DNA of 64,000 nt from Herbinix sp. (GCA_029240245.1 JARBTJ010000007.1:30204-94203), one strand, 5' to 3'; positions 29,258 through 39,312 are shown, numbered from the stretch's first letter. Notes: a model not told the origin generated them from the sequence alone. Numbers and translations are program-made.

Positions 29258-29287
29258 AATAACTTCATATTGACGGAGGGATATGGT

Positions 29288-32200
29288 ATGTCCTTGCAAC
29301 TCTTTCTCGGAAGTGCCGGTTCCGGTAAATCCTATCAGCTCTACCGCGAGGTTATTAATCAATCAAAATTATATATGGATACGAATTATCTGGTGATAGT
29401 ACCGGAGCAATTCACCCTGCAGACCCAGAAGGATATTGTCACCTTACACCCCGATCATGGTGTTATGAATGTAGATATCCTTAGTTTCCTGCGCTTTGCC
29501 TATCGTATTTTTGAAGAAGTCGGTGGAAATGATTACCCGGTGCTTGAGGATACGGGTAAAAGCATGATGTTACGTAAAGTGGTGGCAGAGAAGAAAAAGG
29601 ATTTAATACTTTTTGGTTCTATGTTAAAAAAACCTGGCTTTATTAATGAGCTTAAATCCCTGTTGTCAGAATTTTATCAGTATAATATTCAACCCGAGGA
29701 TTTTCGGCAGATGCAGGAAATATCATCAAAAAAGCCTTTGCTCAAAGCGAAGCTTAATGATATTTTTACCATTTATCAGGGCTTTCAGGCATTTATGAGG
29801 GACCGCTATATTACAGCAGAGGAAATTTATGTATTTCTTAATGAGGTTATCGATCAGTCGGACTGGCTGAAGGGCAGTGTAATCTGCCTGGATGGTTTCA
29901 CCGGTTTTACTCCTCTGCAATATCAGCTCCTTGCGAAAATGATGAAATATGCTAAGAAGATTATGGTGACGGTTACGATTGATCCCAGAGAAGAGACCGG
30001 TAAAGTAACATCGGAGCACCAATTATTTGATTTAAGTAAGAAAACGATACAAAAGCTTTATCAGTTGGCCAAGGAAACAGGAACAGCGGTGGAAGCTCCT
30101 GTTTATGCAGAACAATGCAATGATAACAGGGTACCCTACCGTTTTCTAAGTTCACCTGCCTTAGCTGCCCTTGAACATAATCTGTTCCGTTATCCTTATC
30201 AGTACTATGAGAAGGAGCAGGAGGATATAACAATTCACTGTACCAAGGATGCAAAGGAGGAAATTGCTTTTGTAGCAAGAGAAATTAAGCGGTTAGTTAG
30301 GGAACAGGGCTACCGCTATCAGGATATTGCGGTAGTAACCGGAGCAATTGAAGAATATGGAAGAATTGCGAAGCGATATTTTACACAGAGTGGAATACCC
30401 TGCTTTATTGATTATAAAAAGGATATCTTAAGTAACCCCTTTGCCTGTCTGCTTCGTTCCGCTATCGCTATAGTAAAGGAAGACTTTAGCTATGAAAGCG
30501 TATTCCGGTATTTGCGTACCGGCTTATCAGGTGTAGCGAATGAGGATATCGATATGCTGGAAAATTATGTACTAGCCATGGGTATCCGGGGCTGTAACCG
30601 ATGGAAAGAAGCATTTACCAGGGTGTACCGTAACAGGGAAACGGTTGACTTAAAGCGTATTAATGCTGCAAGGACTACGGTAACAGAAGAACTTCTTCCG
30701 TTTTATAACGTATTAAAGAGCAAAGAATTAACTCTGAAGGATTACACCCAGGCACTATACGAGTTAGGACTCCGGCTCTCGGTGGAACAGAAAATGGAGG
30801 CTTTTAGCAAAGAGTTTCAGGAAGCAAAGCTGCCAACAATTGCTAAGGAGTATGAACAGATTTACCGCATCGTAATGGAGCTCTTTGATCAAATGGTGCT
30901 GCTTCTCGGTTCCGAACATTGTACCGCAACAGAGTTCGGTGAGATTTTGGAGACCGGCCTTACGGAGGTCAAGGTGGGTCTCATTCCGCCGGGTGTGGAT
31001 GAAGTCGTGGTCGGTGATACGGAGAGAACCAGACTAAAGGCGATCAAGGTTTTGTTTTTTGTCGGAGTGAATGAGGGAATTGTGCCTAAATCCATCGGAA
31101 GCGGTGGAATTCTTTCCGATATTGAACGGGAGTTGTTGATAAATCATGAAATTGAGCTGGCTCCGACCAAAAGGCAGCAGGCCTTTACCGAGCAGTTTTA
31201 TATATACCTTAACATGACAAAACCAAAGGATAGGCTATATATAACCTATCATAAGGTTAATGAAGATGGGAAGTCAGCGAATCCATCCTTTTTAATCGGT
31301 AAATTACAGCAATTATTTAAGGCTATAAAGCTTTATCATGAAGATGATAAGGTTGAAGATATGGAACATGTTCTTAAGGATGACGGCCTTTCCTACTTAG
31401 CGGAGGGACTGCGGGACTATTCCTTAAAGGAAACATCCGGTCTTTGGAAGGAATTATTCTTATATTATCGAACTGACGAAGAGAAGAACCGGATTCTTGA
31501 GAAATTGATCCGGGGTGCATTCTTTATTAATAAGGAAGCCGGCATCTCAAAAGAAGCAGCTGAGCTTTTATATGGTATGGAATTACGCGGAAGTGTAACG
31601 AGACTGGAGCGTTTTGCCGGCTGTGCCTTTGCACATTTTCTGTCTTATGGACTATTCTTAGAGGAGCGAAAAGAGTATAAGCTGGCCATACCGGATATCG
31701 GGAATATTTTTCATAATGCCATTGATGAGTTTTCGAAACGGCTCGATGCCAGTGATTTTAACTGGCATACCATTCCCGAGGATGTTCGGGAGGAATGGGC
31801 GGTGCAAAGTGTAGGACACGCTGTGGAAGAATATGAAAATTCCTTCTTAAGAAGTACAAAACGTAATGAATACTTAATCAAACGGATGGAGCGTATAACA
31901 GTTAGAACTCTATGGGCACTCTGCAACCAAATTAAACAAGGCTCCTTTGAACCGATTGGCTATGAGATGCCATTTCACCATATACCAGATTCACTGCTGA
32001 CTCTGCAAGGCAGGATTGACCGTCTGGATCTTTATGAAAGTGAAGACAAGGTATATGTCAGGGTAATTGATTATAAATCCGGCAGCACCTTCTTTGATAT
32101 TAATCGTATCTATCATGGACTGCAGCAACAGCTGTCCGTCTACTTAAGTGCGGCGATGGACTATCTGAAAAATAGGAATAAGGAAAAGGAAATCGTACCG

Positions 32201-32686
32201 GCGGGTATCTTTTATTATCATATAGATGACCCGATTGTAGCAAAATCCGAACAGGCAGAAGAAGAAATCTATAAAAGCTTGAAGATGAACGGTCTGGTAA
32301 ATGAAGACAAAACGGTATTGGCATTAATGGATTCTAAGCTTGCCGGACCGGACGGTGCCCTTCGGTCCTCTGCGAAATCCGATATCATTCCGGTGGAAAC
32401 CAATAAGGATGGGGAATTAACCAAGCGTTCGATCACAGCTGGTGAACACCAGATGAAGGCCTTAATTGATTTTGTGAATGGTAAATTGGCAGAGGACAGT
32501 AAACAGATTCTAGAGGGTGATACGAAGTTAAACCCTTACCGGGCCAATGACAGAACTGCTTGTGATTATTGTGAGTTTCGTTCCGCTTGTGGATTTGACA
32601 TTCGAATTAGAGGACATGCTTACCGGAATCTGGCTAAGAAGTCTGCGGAGGAAATTAAGGAAGAGATCTGGGGCGAGAATAAATAG
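29288..32686 (+). CDS. addB: Helicase-exonuclease AddAB, subunit AddB
   Basis: This is a subunit of the heterodimeric double-strand-break-processing helicase-nuclease (the RecBCD counterpart in Firmicutes). I place the start at ATG 29288 with GGAGGG 7 nt upstream; the open frame extends back through the MITE but those residues are not native. The 1132-residue product has Walker A 'GSAGSGKSYQL' at the N-terminus and a RecB-like nuclease near the end ('VRVIDYKSGS', 'GLQQQLSVYLS'). Four cysteines probably hold a 4Fe-4S cluster: one in 'FAGCAFAHF' and three in 'CDYCEFRSAC'. addA follows. Confidence 0.95.
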   Translation: MSLQLFLGSAGSGKSYQLYREVINQSKLYMDTNYLVIVPEQFTLQTQKDIVTLHPDHGVMNVDILSFLRFAYRIFEEVGGNDYPVLEDTGKSMMLRKVVAEKKKDLILFGSMLKKPGFINELKSLLSEFYQYNIQPEDFRQMQEISSKKPLLKAKLNDIFTIYQGFQAFMRDRYITAEEIYVFLNEVIDQSDWLKGSVICLDGFTGFTPLQYQLLAKMMKYAKKIMVTVTIDPREETGKVTSEHQLFDLSKKTIQKLYQLAKETGTAVEAPVYAEQCNDNRVPYRFLSSPALAALEHNLFRYPYQYYEKEQEDITIHCTKDAKEEIAFVAREIKRLVREQGYRYQDIAVVTGAIEEYGRIAKRYFTQSGIPCFIDYKKDILSNPFACLLRSAIAIVKEDFSYESVFRYLRTGLSGVANEDIDMLENYVLAMGIRGCNRWKEAFTRVYRNRETVDLKRINAARTTVTEELLPFYNVLKSKELTLKDYTQALYELGLRLSVEQKMEAFSKEFQEAKLPTIAKEYEQIYRIVMELFDQMVLLLGSEHCTATEFGEILETGLTEVKVGLIPPGVDEVVVGDTERTRLKAIKVLFFVGVNEGIVPKSIGSGGILSDIERELLINHEIELAPTKRQQAFTEQFYIYLNMTKPKDRLYITYHKVNEDGKSANPSFLIGKLQQLFKAIKLYHEDDKVEDMEHVLKDDGLSYLAEGLRDYSLKETSGLWKELFLYYRTDEEKNRILEKLIRGAFFINKEAGISKEAAELLYGMELRGSVTRLERFAGCAFAHFLSYGLFLEERKEYKLAIPDIGNIFHNAIDEFSKRLDASDFNWHTIPEDVREEWAVQSVGHAVEEYENSFLRSTKRNEYLIKRMERITVRTLWALCNQIKQGSFEPIGYEMPFHHIPDSLLTLQGRIDRLDLYESEDKVYVRVIDYKSGSTFFDINRIYHGLQQQLSVYLSAAMDYLKNRNKEKEIVPAGIFYYHIDDPIVAKSEQAEEEIYKSLKMNGLVNEDKTVLALMDSKLAGPDGALRSSAKSDIIPVETNKDGELTKRSITAGEHQMKALIDFVNGKLAEDSKQILEGDTKLNPYRANDRTACDYCEFRSACGFDIRIRGHAYRNLAKKSAEEIKEEIWGENK

Positions 32687-32857
32687 GGGAGGTAATTTGT
32701 GTTTAAATTAAGCTACATAACCTTTCATGGAAATTGCAGGGAGACCGTTTGGTTTTACCGGGTCAGAAGGTAATCTAGATGGAAGTCTCATTGACCGATA
32801 TGGTATCTGCTGAATATTGGCTTCAAATGGATAAGAAAGAGATGGATGGGTGATCAT

Positions 32858-35800
32858 ATGGGCTGGACGCCGGCACAGCAAAAAGTAATTGATACAAGAA
32901 ATAAGAATATATTGGTATCCGCAGCAGCAGGCTCCGGAAAAACAGCTGTATTAGTTGAGCGTATTATTACCATGATATCGGAGGGAGAGGCTCCTCTTGA
33001 TATCGACCACCTTTTGGTGGTTACTTTTACAAATGCGGCAGCAGCAGAGATGCGAACCCGTATTGGTAAAGCAATTGATGAAAAGCTATTAAAAAATCCG
33101 GAAAATCTTCATCTGCAGAAACAGATTTCCTTACTGCAAAGTGCTCAAATAACAACCATACACAGCTTTTGCCTGAATGTCATTCGTAATTATTTTCATA
33201 GGATCGATTTAGATCCTTCCTTTAAAATTGCAGATGAGTCAGAAATTACACTGATGAAATCCGATGTCCTGGAGGAAATACTGGAGCGTTGGTATGAAAA
33301 TGGCAGGGAGGATTTTCATGCATTTATCGAAAGTTATTCTCATTCGAAATCAGATGCACCCGTGGAGGACTTAATCCTTTTGCTATACAATTTTTCCATG
33401 AGTGCACCATGGCCGAAGGCATGGCTAGCGGACAAGCAGAAGGCCTTTGAGATTAATACCTTAGAAGATATGAATATCTCGGATTGGATGAAGGAACTTC
33501 TTCATTATGTGTGTGTTGTGCTTGGTGATCTGTTGGATAAGAATTCGGACGCCATGAATATCTGTAACGAGTCAGGTGGTCCCGGAGCGTATCTTACGGC
33601 CCTAATATCAGACCGTGACCTTATCGAACAATTAATGAGGGTGGATTCCTATGAGGAATACTCCGTACTGTTTTCGGGTATCTCCTATGCCAGATTATCC
33701 GGCAAAAAGGAAGAAGGGGTTTCACAGTTTAAGAAGGACCGGGTGAAGAGTTTACGGGAAGAAGTAAAGAAGGGTCTGAAAGATTTGGCAAATCAATATT
33801 TCTTTCAATCACCGGAGGAAATGTTAAAGGACTTAAAAGCCGTAAGGGAAGTTATGCAGGTTATGTTTGAACTCACCATGGATTTTATGGAGGAGTTTGC
33901 AAGACGCAAGGAAGAGAAGAACTTAATTGATTTTAATGATTTGGAGCATTTCGCTTTGAAAATTCTGGTTGAGGATAAGGACGGGGAAAAGGTACCGACA
34001 CAAGCCGCATTGGAACTAAGCGAATTGTTTGACGAAATCTTGATTGATGAATACCAGGACAGCAACATGGTTCAGGAGACAATATTATCAAGTATATCAA
34101 AAGAAAGAATCGGTAAACCGAACCGCTTCATGGTTGGAGACGTGAAACAAAGCATATATAAATTCCGTTTGGCCATGCCGGAAATCTTTATGGAGAAATA
34201 TGGTAGATACGGCAGAAGTGACTTTACGGAGGATGGAGAGATCAATCTGGAGCAACGGATTGATTTGGACCGGAATTTCCGAAGTCGTAAGGTGGTACTC
34301 GACGGAGTGAATGCCATCTTTGAGCAAATCATGAAGGAAGCAGTGGGCGGTATCCGATACGATGATGCAGCAGCCTTAAAATACGGCGGATTGTATGAGG
34401 AGGAAGGCACTGAGCAATCGAAGGATATCACAGAGTTATCCGGGAATGAGAATTCTGAGATGCTTCCCAACTGGAGCGCAATAAACCCGAATCTGAATAG
34501 AATTTCGCAGGATATGGAATTGTTATTGGTTACGGAAGACGAAGTCGAGACGATTTCTTTTCATGACTCTGTTGATAAAGAGCATGGTGTTTCTAAGGAT
34601 GAAAAGGAAAACTTGGATTTATTCAGTGAAGCTTATGATGGTAGCATGAACGGAAGTACCGAACACAGAAAGACGGAGGAAGACCCGGAAGAAGCCGTAT
34701 ATACCAAGAAGGAGATCGAAGTTAGAGCAATTGCTAGAAGGATAAAGGAATTAACTGATCCTATTACGGGGCTCATGCTTTATGATAGTAAACAAAAAAT
34801 CTATCGGCCAGCAGCCTATCGGGACATTGTTATATTGCTTCGCAGCATGTCCAATTGGTCTGAGGTATTTGTTAACACCCTGATACAGGAGGGGATACCG
34901 GCTTATGCGGATACCGGGACGGGTTATTTTCGTACTATGGAGATAATGACGATCTTAAATTATCTTCGTATTATCGATAATCCCAGGCAGGATATCCCGC
35001 TTACCGGAGTATTGTATTCGCCCATTGTTGGATTGTCCTCCACGGAACTTGCGATGATCCGGGTATCCAACCGGAATGCCAGTATGTATTCGGCATTCAA
35101 TACGTACTTGAGTGAAGGCAGTAATGAAGAATTAAAACAGAAGTTGTTAGGTTTTAATAAGCAGCTGGGAGAGTTCCGTGCCAAGATGATACATACTCCG
35201 CTTCACGAGTTGTTACAGGAAATATTAGATCAAACCGGGTATTACTATTATGTATCAGCTATGACCGGAGGTGACCGCAGAAAAGCGAACATTGATATGC
35301 TTTTGTCAATGGCGGTACGTTTTGAAAAGGGTAGCTACAGCGGTTTATTTAATTTTATCCGTTATATTGAAAAGCTTCATAAATATGATGTGGACTTTGG
35401 AGAGGCCGCAACCACCGGTGAGCAGGATAACACAGTTCGAATCATGAGTATCCACAAAAGTAAGGGCTTGGAATTTCCTGTTGTATTCGTATCAGGAATG
35501 CATAAGCAGTTTAATAATCAGGATCTAAGAAATAGTGTTGTTCTGCATGCAGGCCTTGGTGTGGGTCCGGAGTATGTTAACTGTAAAGAGAGAACTAAGG
35601 TACCGACCTTATTAAAAAAGGTGATTCAAAAGAAGGTTCAATTAGAAAATCTGGGAGAGGAACTCCGGGTACTCTATGTGGCTATGACCAGAGCGAAAGA
35701 GAAGCTGATCATGACCGGTTATTTGGAAGCATTGGAGGATTTAAAGAACAAGGAGTTTTCTTTTTTTGAATTAGCTTCCGCGAAGAGCTATCTCGATTGG

Positions 35801-36817
35801 GTGCTTCCGGCTGTAATTAATCGAACGGGAATGAATCCGGTTATGACAGAAGATGGTTGTTGCATTAAGAAGGACCTAATGTCTGTTACGATAGTGCGGA
35901 AGGATTCTCTTTTGAAAGAGGAACTAAGAAAACAAATGTTTCAACAGATCGAGGAAGAGGAGCTTTTAGCGATTACCCAGGATCAGGTATACGATCCAGA
36001 GTTGAATCTGGAAATTAAATCGAGATTAAACTATTACTATCCATACCAGAAGGAAGCAGGGCTTCGGGTAAAGATGACGGTTACTGAGTTGAAAAAGCTG
36101 GGCCAGTTCGTGGATGAGGAGCAAAGTGTCAATCTGTATCAGGGGAATGGTAATGACCAGGAGGCCGATAACAATTTATACGAAACGAAGCTGTCCGAAG
36201 TAAGGACTTCTCAAAATATTAATATAGCGAATGGCAACAGAGAGGTATCAGAGTTTAATCCTACGGTTCCTAATTTTATAAAGCAGAAGGAAGCAGAATT
36301 GACCGGAACCGACCGGGGTACCTTATATCATAAGATACTTGAATTGTTGGACCTGACGAAGATCAAAAATCGGGATGATTTTCTTGGAGAAATGGATCGA
36401 ATCGTTCAAGAAGGTCGAGTTACAACGAGTGATATTCAAAAATTAAAACAGGATTATATTTATAAGTTCACTCAAAGCACAGTGGCAGCTCGCATGTGCA
36501 AGGCCCAATTGGCAGGAATGCTCTATAAAGAAAAACAGTTTGTAATCGGAATAAATGCAGTGGAGGTAATCACTGAGATCAATACGGATGAAATCATCTT
36601 AATTCAAGGAATCATCGATGTGTTTTTTGAAGAAGACGGGGAGCTAGTGCTCCTTGATTATAAATCGGATATCGTTGGTGATGAAGAACAATTGGTGAAA
36701 AGGTACAAAGTACAATTGGATTATTACCGCAGGGCACTGGAGCAAATGCTAAAGAAAAGAGTTAAGGAAATGATCATCTATTCCTTATACTTAGGAAAAG
36801 AGATTCGAATAGAATAA
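32858..36817 (+). CDS. addA: Helicase-exonuclease AddAB, subunit AddA
   Basis: This is the UvrD-type helicase and nuclease subunit of AddAB. I prefer ATG 32858 ('MGWTPAQQKVID', as in other AddA proteins); an in-frame ATG lies four codons upstream at 32846. Motifs include Walker A 'AAAGSGKTAVLV', motif II 'LIDEYQDSN', motif III 'VGDVKQSIYKFR' and motif VI 'LYVAMTRAKEKL'. The C-terminal nuclease has 'LVLLDYKSD' and 'QLDYYRRALE'. It is longer than usual (~1319 residues), partly because of a ~100-residue acidic insert at ~515-615. The 159-bp gap after addB shows no promoter I trust, so the genes are likely cotranscribed. Confidence 0.95.
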   Translation: MGWTPAQQKVIDTRNKNILVSAAAGSGKTAVLVERIITMISEGEAPLDIDHLLVVTFTNAAAAEMRTRIGKAIDEKLLKNPENLHLQKQISLLQSAQITTIHSFCLNVIRNYFHRIDLDPSFKIADESEITLMKSDVLEEILERWYENGREDFHAFIESYSHSKSDAPVEDLILLLYNFSMSAPWPKAWLADKQKAFEINTLEDMNISDWMKELLHYVCVVLGDLLDKNSDAMNICNESGGPGAYLTALISDRDLIEQLMRVDSYEEYSVLFSGISYARLSGKKEEGVSQFKKDRVKSLREEVKKGLKDLANQYFFQSPEEMLKDLKAVREVMQVMFELTMDFMEEFARRKEEKNLIDFNDLEHFALKILVEDKDGEKVPTQAALELSELFDEILIDEYQDSNMVQETILSSISKERIGKPNRFMVGDVKQSIYKFRLAMPEIFMEKYGRYGRSDFTEDGEINLEQRIDLDRNFRSRKVVLDGVNAIFEQIMKEAVGGIRYDDAAALKYGGLYEEEGTEQSKDITELSGNENSEMLPNWSAINPNLNRISQDMELLLVTEDEVETISFHDSVDKEHGVSKDEKENLDLFSEAYDGSMNGSTEHRKTEEDPEEAVYTKKEIEVRAIARRIKELTDPITGLMLYDSKQKIYRPAAYRDIVILLRSMSNWSEVFVNTLIQEGIPAYADTGTGYFRTMEIMTILNYLRIIDNPRQDIPLTGVLYSPIVGLSSTELAMIRVSNRNASMYSAFNTYLSEGSNEELKQKLLGFNKQLGEFRAKMIHTPLHELLQEILDQTGYYYYVSAMTGGDRRKANIDMLLSMAVRFEKGSYSGLFNFIRYIEKLHKYDVDFGEAATTGEQDNTVRIMSIHKSKGLEFPVVFVSGMHKQFNNQDLRNSVVLHAGLGVGPEYVNCKERTKVPTLLKKVIQKKVQLENLGEELRVLYVAMTRAKEKLIMTGYLEALEDLKNKEFSFFELASAKSYLDWVLPAVINRTGMNPVMTEDGCCIKKDLMSVTIVRKDSLLKEELRKQMFQQIEEEELLAITQDQVYDPELNLEIKSRLNYYYPYQKEAGLRVKMTVTELKKLGQFVDEEQSVNLYQGNGNDQEADNNLYETKLSEVRTSQNINIANGNREVSEFNPTVPNFIKQKEAELTGTDRGTLYHKILELLDLTKIKNRDDFLGEMDRIVQEGRVTTSDIQKLKQDYIYKFTQSTVAARMCKAQLAGMLYKEKQFVIGINAVEVITEINTDEIILIQGIIDVFFEEDGELVLLDYKSDIVGDEEQLVKRYKVQLDYYRRALEQMLKKRVKEMIIYSLYLGKEIRIE

Positions 36818-36954
36818 CTTAAGATGGGTACACTCTAAAAAAGTAATTTATCTGCATGGATGATTTCGCAGTATGTAGTAAATGTGATTTATCGAACACT
36901 TACTCATTACTATAAACCATTCTGTGATAGTATATTTGGGAAGGGTGCGCTTAT

Positions 36955-37176
36955 ATGGTAAATAAGAAAGAAAAGAAAATTGATTTAAATAATTTAAAGC
37001 CGGAGGAAGAATTAAAATACGAAATTGCCAAAGAGCTGGGTTATCTTGATAAAGTAATGACCACCGGGTGGAAGTCACTGACAGCGAAGGAATCCGGTCG
37101 AATCGGTGGTATCATGACGAAGATAAGAAGAGAATCGAAGGCACGGGAAGATAATAGCGAGCACAAAGAAGGTTGA
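36955..37176 (+). CDS. Alpha/beta-type small acid-soluble spore protein (SASP)
   Basis: The 73-residue product carries the SASP core: 'ELKYEIAKELGYLDKV' with the E-I/A germination-protease (GPR) cleavage region, and 'GWKSLTAKESGRIGG', the conserved DNA-binding segment. SASPs coat and protect spore DNA and are degraded at germination. The N-terminal ~15 residues and C-terminal ~15 are unusually charged, so this is a divergent (SspF-like minor) member. ATG 36955 has AAGGGTG upstream. Expression in the forespore under sigma-G is expected from the family; I cannot pick out the promoter with confidence. Confidence 0.88.
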   Translation: MVNKKEKKIDLNNLKPEEELKYEIAKELGYLDKVMTTGWKSLTAKESGRIGGIMTKIRRESKAREDNSEHKEG

Positions 37177-37186
37177 AATGCTTTAT

Positions 37187-37249
37187 CCATAGTTTCTTCT
37201 ATGTTAAATATTTTGTTGGTTAGCATGGTTAACATAGGAGAAACTATAG
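37187..37249. other. Long near-perfect hairpin after the SASP gene
   Basis: CCATAGTTTCTTCTATGTTAA pairs with TTAACATAGGAGAAACTATAG (21-nt arms, few mismatches) around a 21-nt loop. It starts 10 nt after the SASP stop. It has no T-run, but it would form a very stable 3' end for the SASP mRNA, whose family is known for long-lived transcripts. Confidence 0.6.
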
Positions 37250-37315
37250 TATGGATTTGAGTCATAACAGATACATATGGAACCGACTTTGCATGCATAA
37301 AGGGAGGAATCCGAA

Positions 37316-38044
37316 ATGAATAAACCGAAAATGATCATGTTTGATTACGGCCAAACCTTAGTCGACGAGGGAAGGTTTGACGGTGTGAAAGCAACACGTG
37401 CTGTATTAAAATATGCAATCAAAAATCCATATCAGATGTCCGCTCAGGATGTTCAGGAATTTGCGAAAACCTTAAATAGGGATATCGGAAGATTTCTTCC
37501 TGATGTACGGCTCTCACAGCATATTGAAGTACATAATCATATTTTTCAGAAATATCTATATGATTATTATGATGTAGAATTTGATTTAAGTCCGTTGGAA
37601 ATCGAAAAAATTTTCTGGGATAATGCTGCTCCGAAACAGATTACGAAACATATCGATGTATTATTAAAATATCTATATGATTCAGGCATTCGCACAGCGG
37701 TTATCAGTAATATTTCCTTCAGCGGTAAAGCACTCGAGGACAGGATAAATTTGATGTTGCCGGAGAATCATTTTGAATTTATACTTGCCACTAGTGAATA
37801 TGTATTTCGTAAGCCCCATAACCGGATCTATGAGCTGGCACTTAGAAAAGCTAAATTGAATGCCAGAGACGTCTGGTACTGCGGTGACAATGCTTATTTT
37901 GATGTTGAGGGGGCTTCTAAATCTGGAATTTTCCCGGTATGGTACAAAGGTGCACTCGATGAGGAAAACAAGCTGACGCCTTCCGTGGATTGTCTGAAGG
38001 TAAGTGATTGGCTGGAATTAATAGAGTTATTCGAAAAAGCTTAA
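37316..38044 (+). CDS. HAD-superfamily hydrolase
   Basis: This 242-residue phosphatase-type protein has motif I 'MFDYGQTLVDEG', a variant of DxDxT with Tyr-Gly in place of the second Asp region, so 'FDYGQT' supplies the nucleophile Asp. Motif II is 'AVISNIS', motif III the Lys in 'EYVFRKPHNRIYELAL', and motif IV 'WYCGDNAYFDVEGASKSG'. The alpha-helical cap (~residues 20-105) makes it a C1-type HAD. Substrate unknown. ATG 37316 has GGGAGG upstream. A strong terminator shared with the convergent ROK gene follows. The position of Gly-Gln in motif I suggests phosphatase rather than phosphoglucomutase activity, but this is only inference. Confidence 0.85.
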   Translation: MNKPKMIMFDYGQTLVDEGRFDGVKATRAVLKYAIKNPYQMSAQDVQEFAKTLNRDIGRFLPDVRLSQHIEVHNHIFQKYLYDYYDVEFDLSPLEIEKIFWDNAAPKQITKHIDVLLKYLYDSGIRTAVISNISFSGKALEDRINLMLPENHFEFILATSEYVFRKPHNRIYELALRKAKLNARDVWYCGDNAYFDVEGASKSGIFPVWYKGALDEENKLTPSVDCLKVSDWLELIELFEKA

Positions 38045-38051
38045 GCAATAA

Positions 38052-38092
38052 AACACCTATATCAATTCTTATGCAAGAGTGATATAGGTGTT
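38052..38092. terminator. Bidirectional terminator between HAD gene and ROK regulator
   Basis: AACACCTATATCA pairs perfectly with TGATATAGGTGTT across 15 nt, with T-rich flanks on each strand. Confidence 0.85.
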
Positions 38093-38151
38093 ATAGTTTT
38101 ATGCACATGATTAAAATTTATCATTTTCTTAATATTACCGAGCATGTTTCT

Positions 38152-39312
38152 TTATGCTTGTGTTTCTTTATGATCTAATTTTAACACTTCAATACCTAGA
38201 AAGCCTTTTACAGCGGTACATATACCACCAAGAAGTATTGAGGTATCCTGAAGAACGGAGGGAACAATACGGATGTAGCTATTCATTCTGCTGGTAAGGG
38301 AATCCTCAATTTTCTGTGTAACCTGCGGAAAATGAGTGGTAAAGGAGCTGTTAATGACTACGATATCCGGATTATAAGCATTTAATATATTGTTAACTCC
38401 AACGGACATATATTTAATGAAAAGTTCCATAATCTCCTGGGCATCCGGATCATTCTCATCGTAACTCTTACGGAAGGTTTCAAAATTGACCTCTTCCAGT
38501 CCCTTTTTATCGGCATACTCCGCAAGTAAGGCTCTTTCGGATACATATTGCTCCAGGCAACCCTTGTTCCCGCAGGGGCAAAGCTTTCCGTCAAGCGCAA
38601 TGATGGTATGCCCAAATTCACCTGCTCTTCCGTTATATCCGGTGTAAAGCTGGCGGTTAATGATGATGCCAAGACCGATACCGGAATGAACGCTGATGTT
38701 GGCGATGTTCGGGTAATCATATTGAAAGGTCATTTCCCCGGTAACGGATAAATTCGCTTCATTCTCCAAGTATACCGGAGTATTAAAATGCTGTTCCAGC
38801 GCATTTGCGAGATCAAGTCCAGCCAAATTATAATAAGGTGCAAAAGACACCTGATTGTTGACTACAACGCCATGAATACCAAGTGTAATTCCTACAAGAC
38901 CGTAGGGAGAATCGAGTGGCTTTTTCATGGATTCAATTAGTTGTATTAAGACATTGATTAGATTGGAGCTATTCTTCGGGGTCCTAATCTGCTTTAAACA
39001 GCTATCATCTCCAATAAGATCGGAGATTAAAGCGGATGTGGTGTCCACACCGATATCAATTCCGATCACATAACCCGCTTTTTTATTTAGGCTAAGAAGA
39101 ATCGGTTTTCTTCCTAAACTTGTATCGTCACTGCCGATTTCCAGTACCAGCTTTTTATTAATAAGCTCCTGCACGATAGCAGAAATTGTCGCCTTGGTCA
39201 AACCAAGATATTTTGCTGTTGCAGCTCTTGATATCGATGTATGATTAATGATTGTTTCTAATACAAGGTTTGTATTAATGTCCCTGATGAGTTCTTTACT
39301 GCCTGTTACCAT
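38152..39312 (-). CDS. ROK-family transcriptional regulator (XylR-like)
   Basis: The start is ATG 39312, 5 nt after AAAGGGTGA (386 residues). The N-terminal winged helix-turn-helix covers ~residues 15-75 ('TSISRAATAKYLGLTKATISAIVQELI'). The ROK sugar-binding domain shows 'VIGIDIGVDTTSALI' (phosphate-1-like), 'GIGLGIIIN' and the zinc signature 'CPCGNKGCLEQY'. This architecture is that of NagC/XylR repressors. The xylulokinase gene 1.3 kb away has a palindromic operator of the XylR type, so repression of xylB by this protein in the absence of xylose is likely, though not proven. Confidence 0.88.
   Translation of the reverse strand: MVTGSKELIRDINTNLVLETIINHTSISRAATAKYLGLTKATISAIVQELINKKLVLEIGSDDTSLGRKPILLSLNKKAGYVIGIDIGVDTTSALISDLIGDDSCLKQIRTPKNSSNLINVLIQLIESMKKPLDSPYGLVGITLGIHGVVVNNQVSFAPYYNLAGLDLANALEQHFNTPVYLENEANLSVTGEMTFQYDYPNIANISVHSGIGLGIIINRQLYTGYNGRAGEFGHTIIALDGKLCPCGNKGCLEQYVSERALLAEYADKKGLEEVNFETFRKSYDENDPDAQEIMELFIKYMSVGVNNILNAYNPDIVVINSSFTTHFPQVTQKIEDSLTSRMNSYIRIVPSVLQDTSILLGGICTAVKGFLGIEVLKLDHKETQA

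Noticed and set aside
29210..29287. N-terminal extension of AddB through MITE copy 1
   Set aside because: The extension is translated mobile-element sequence; ATG 29288 has a good ribosome site and begins the conserved SLQLFLGSAGSGKS region.
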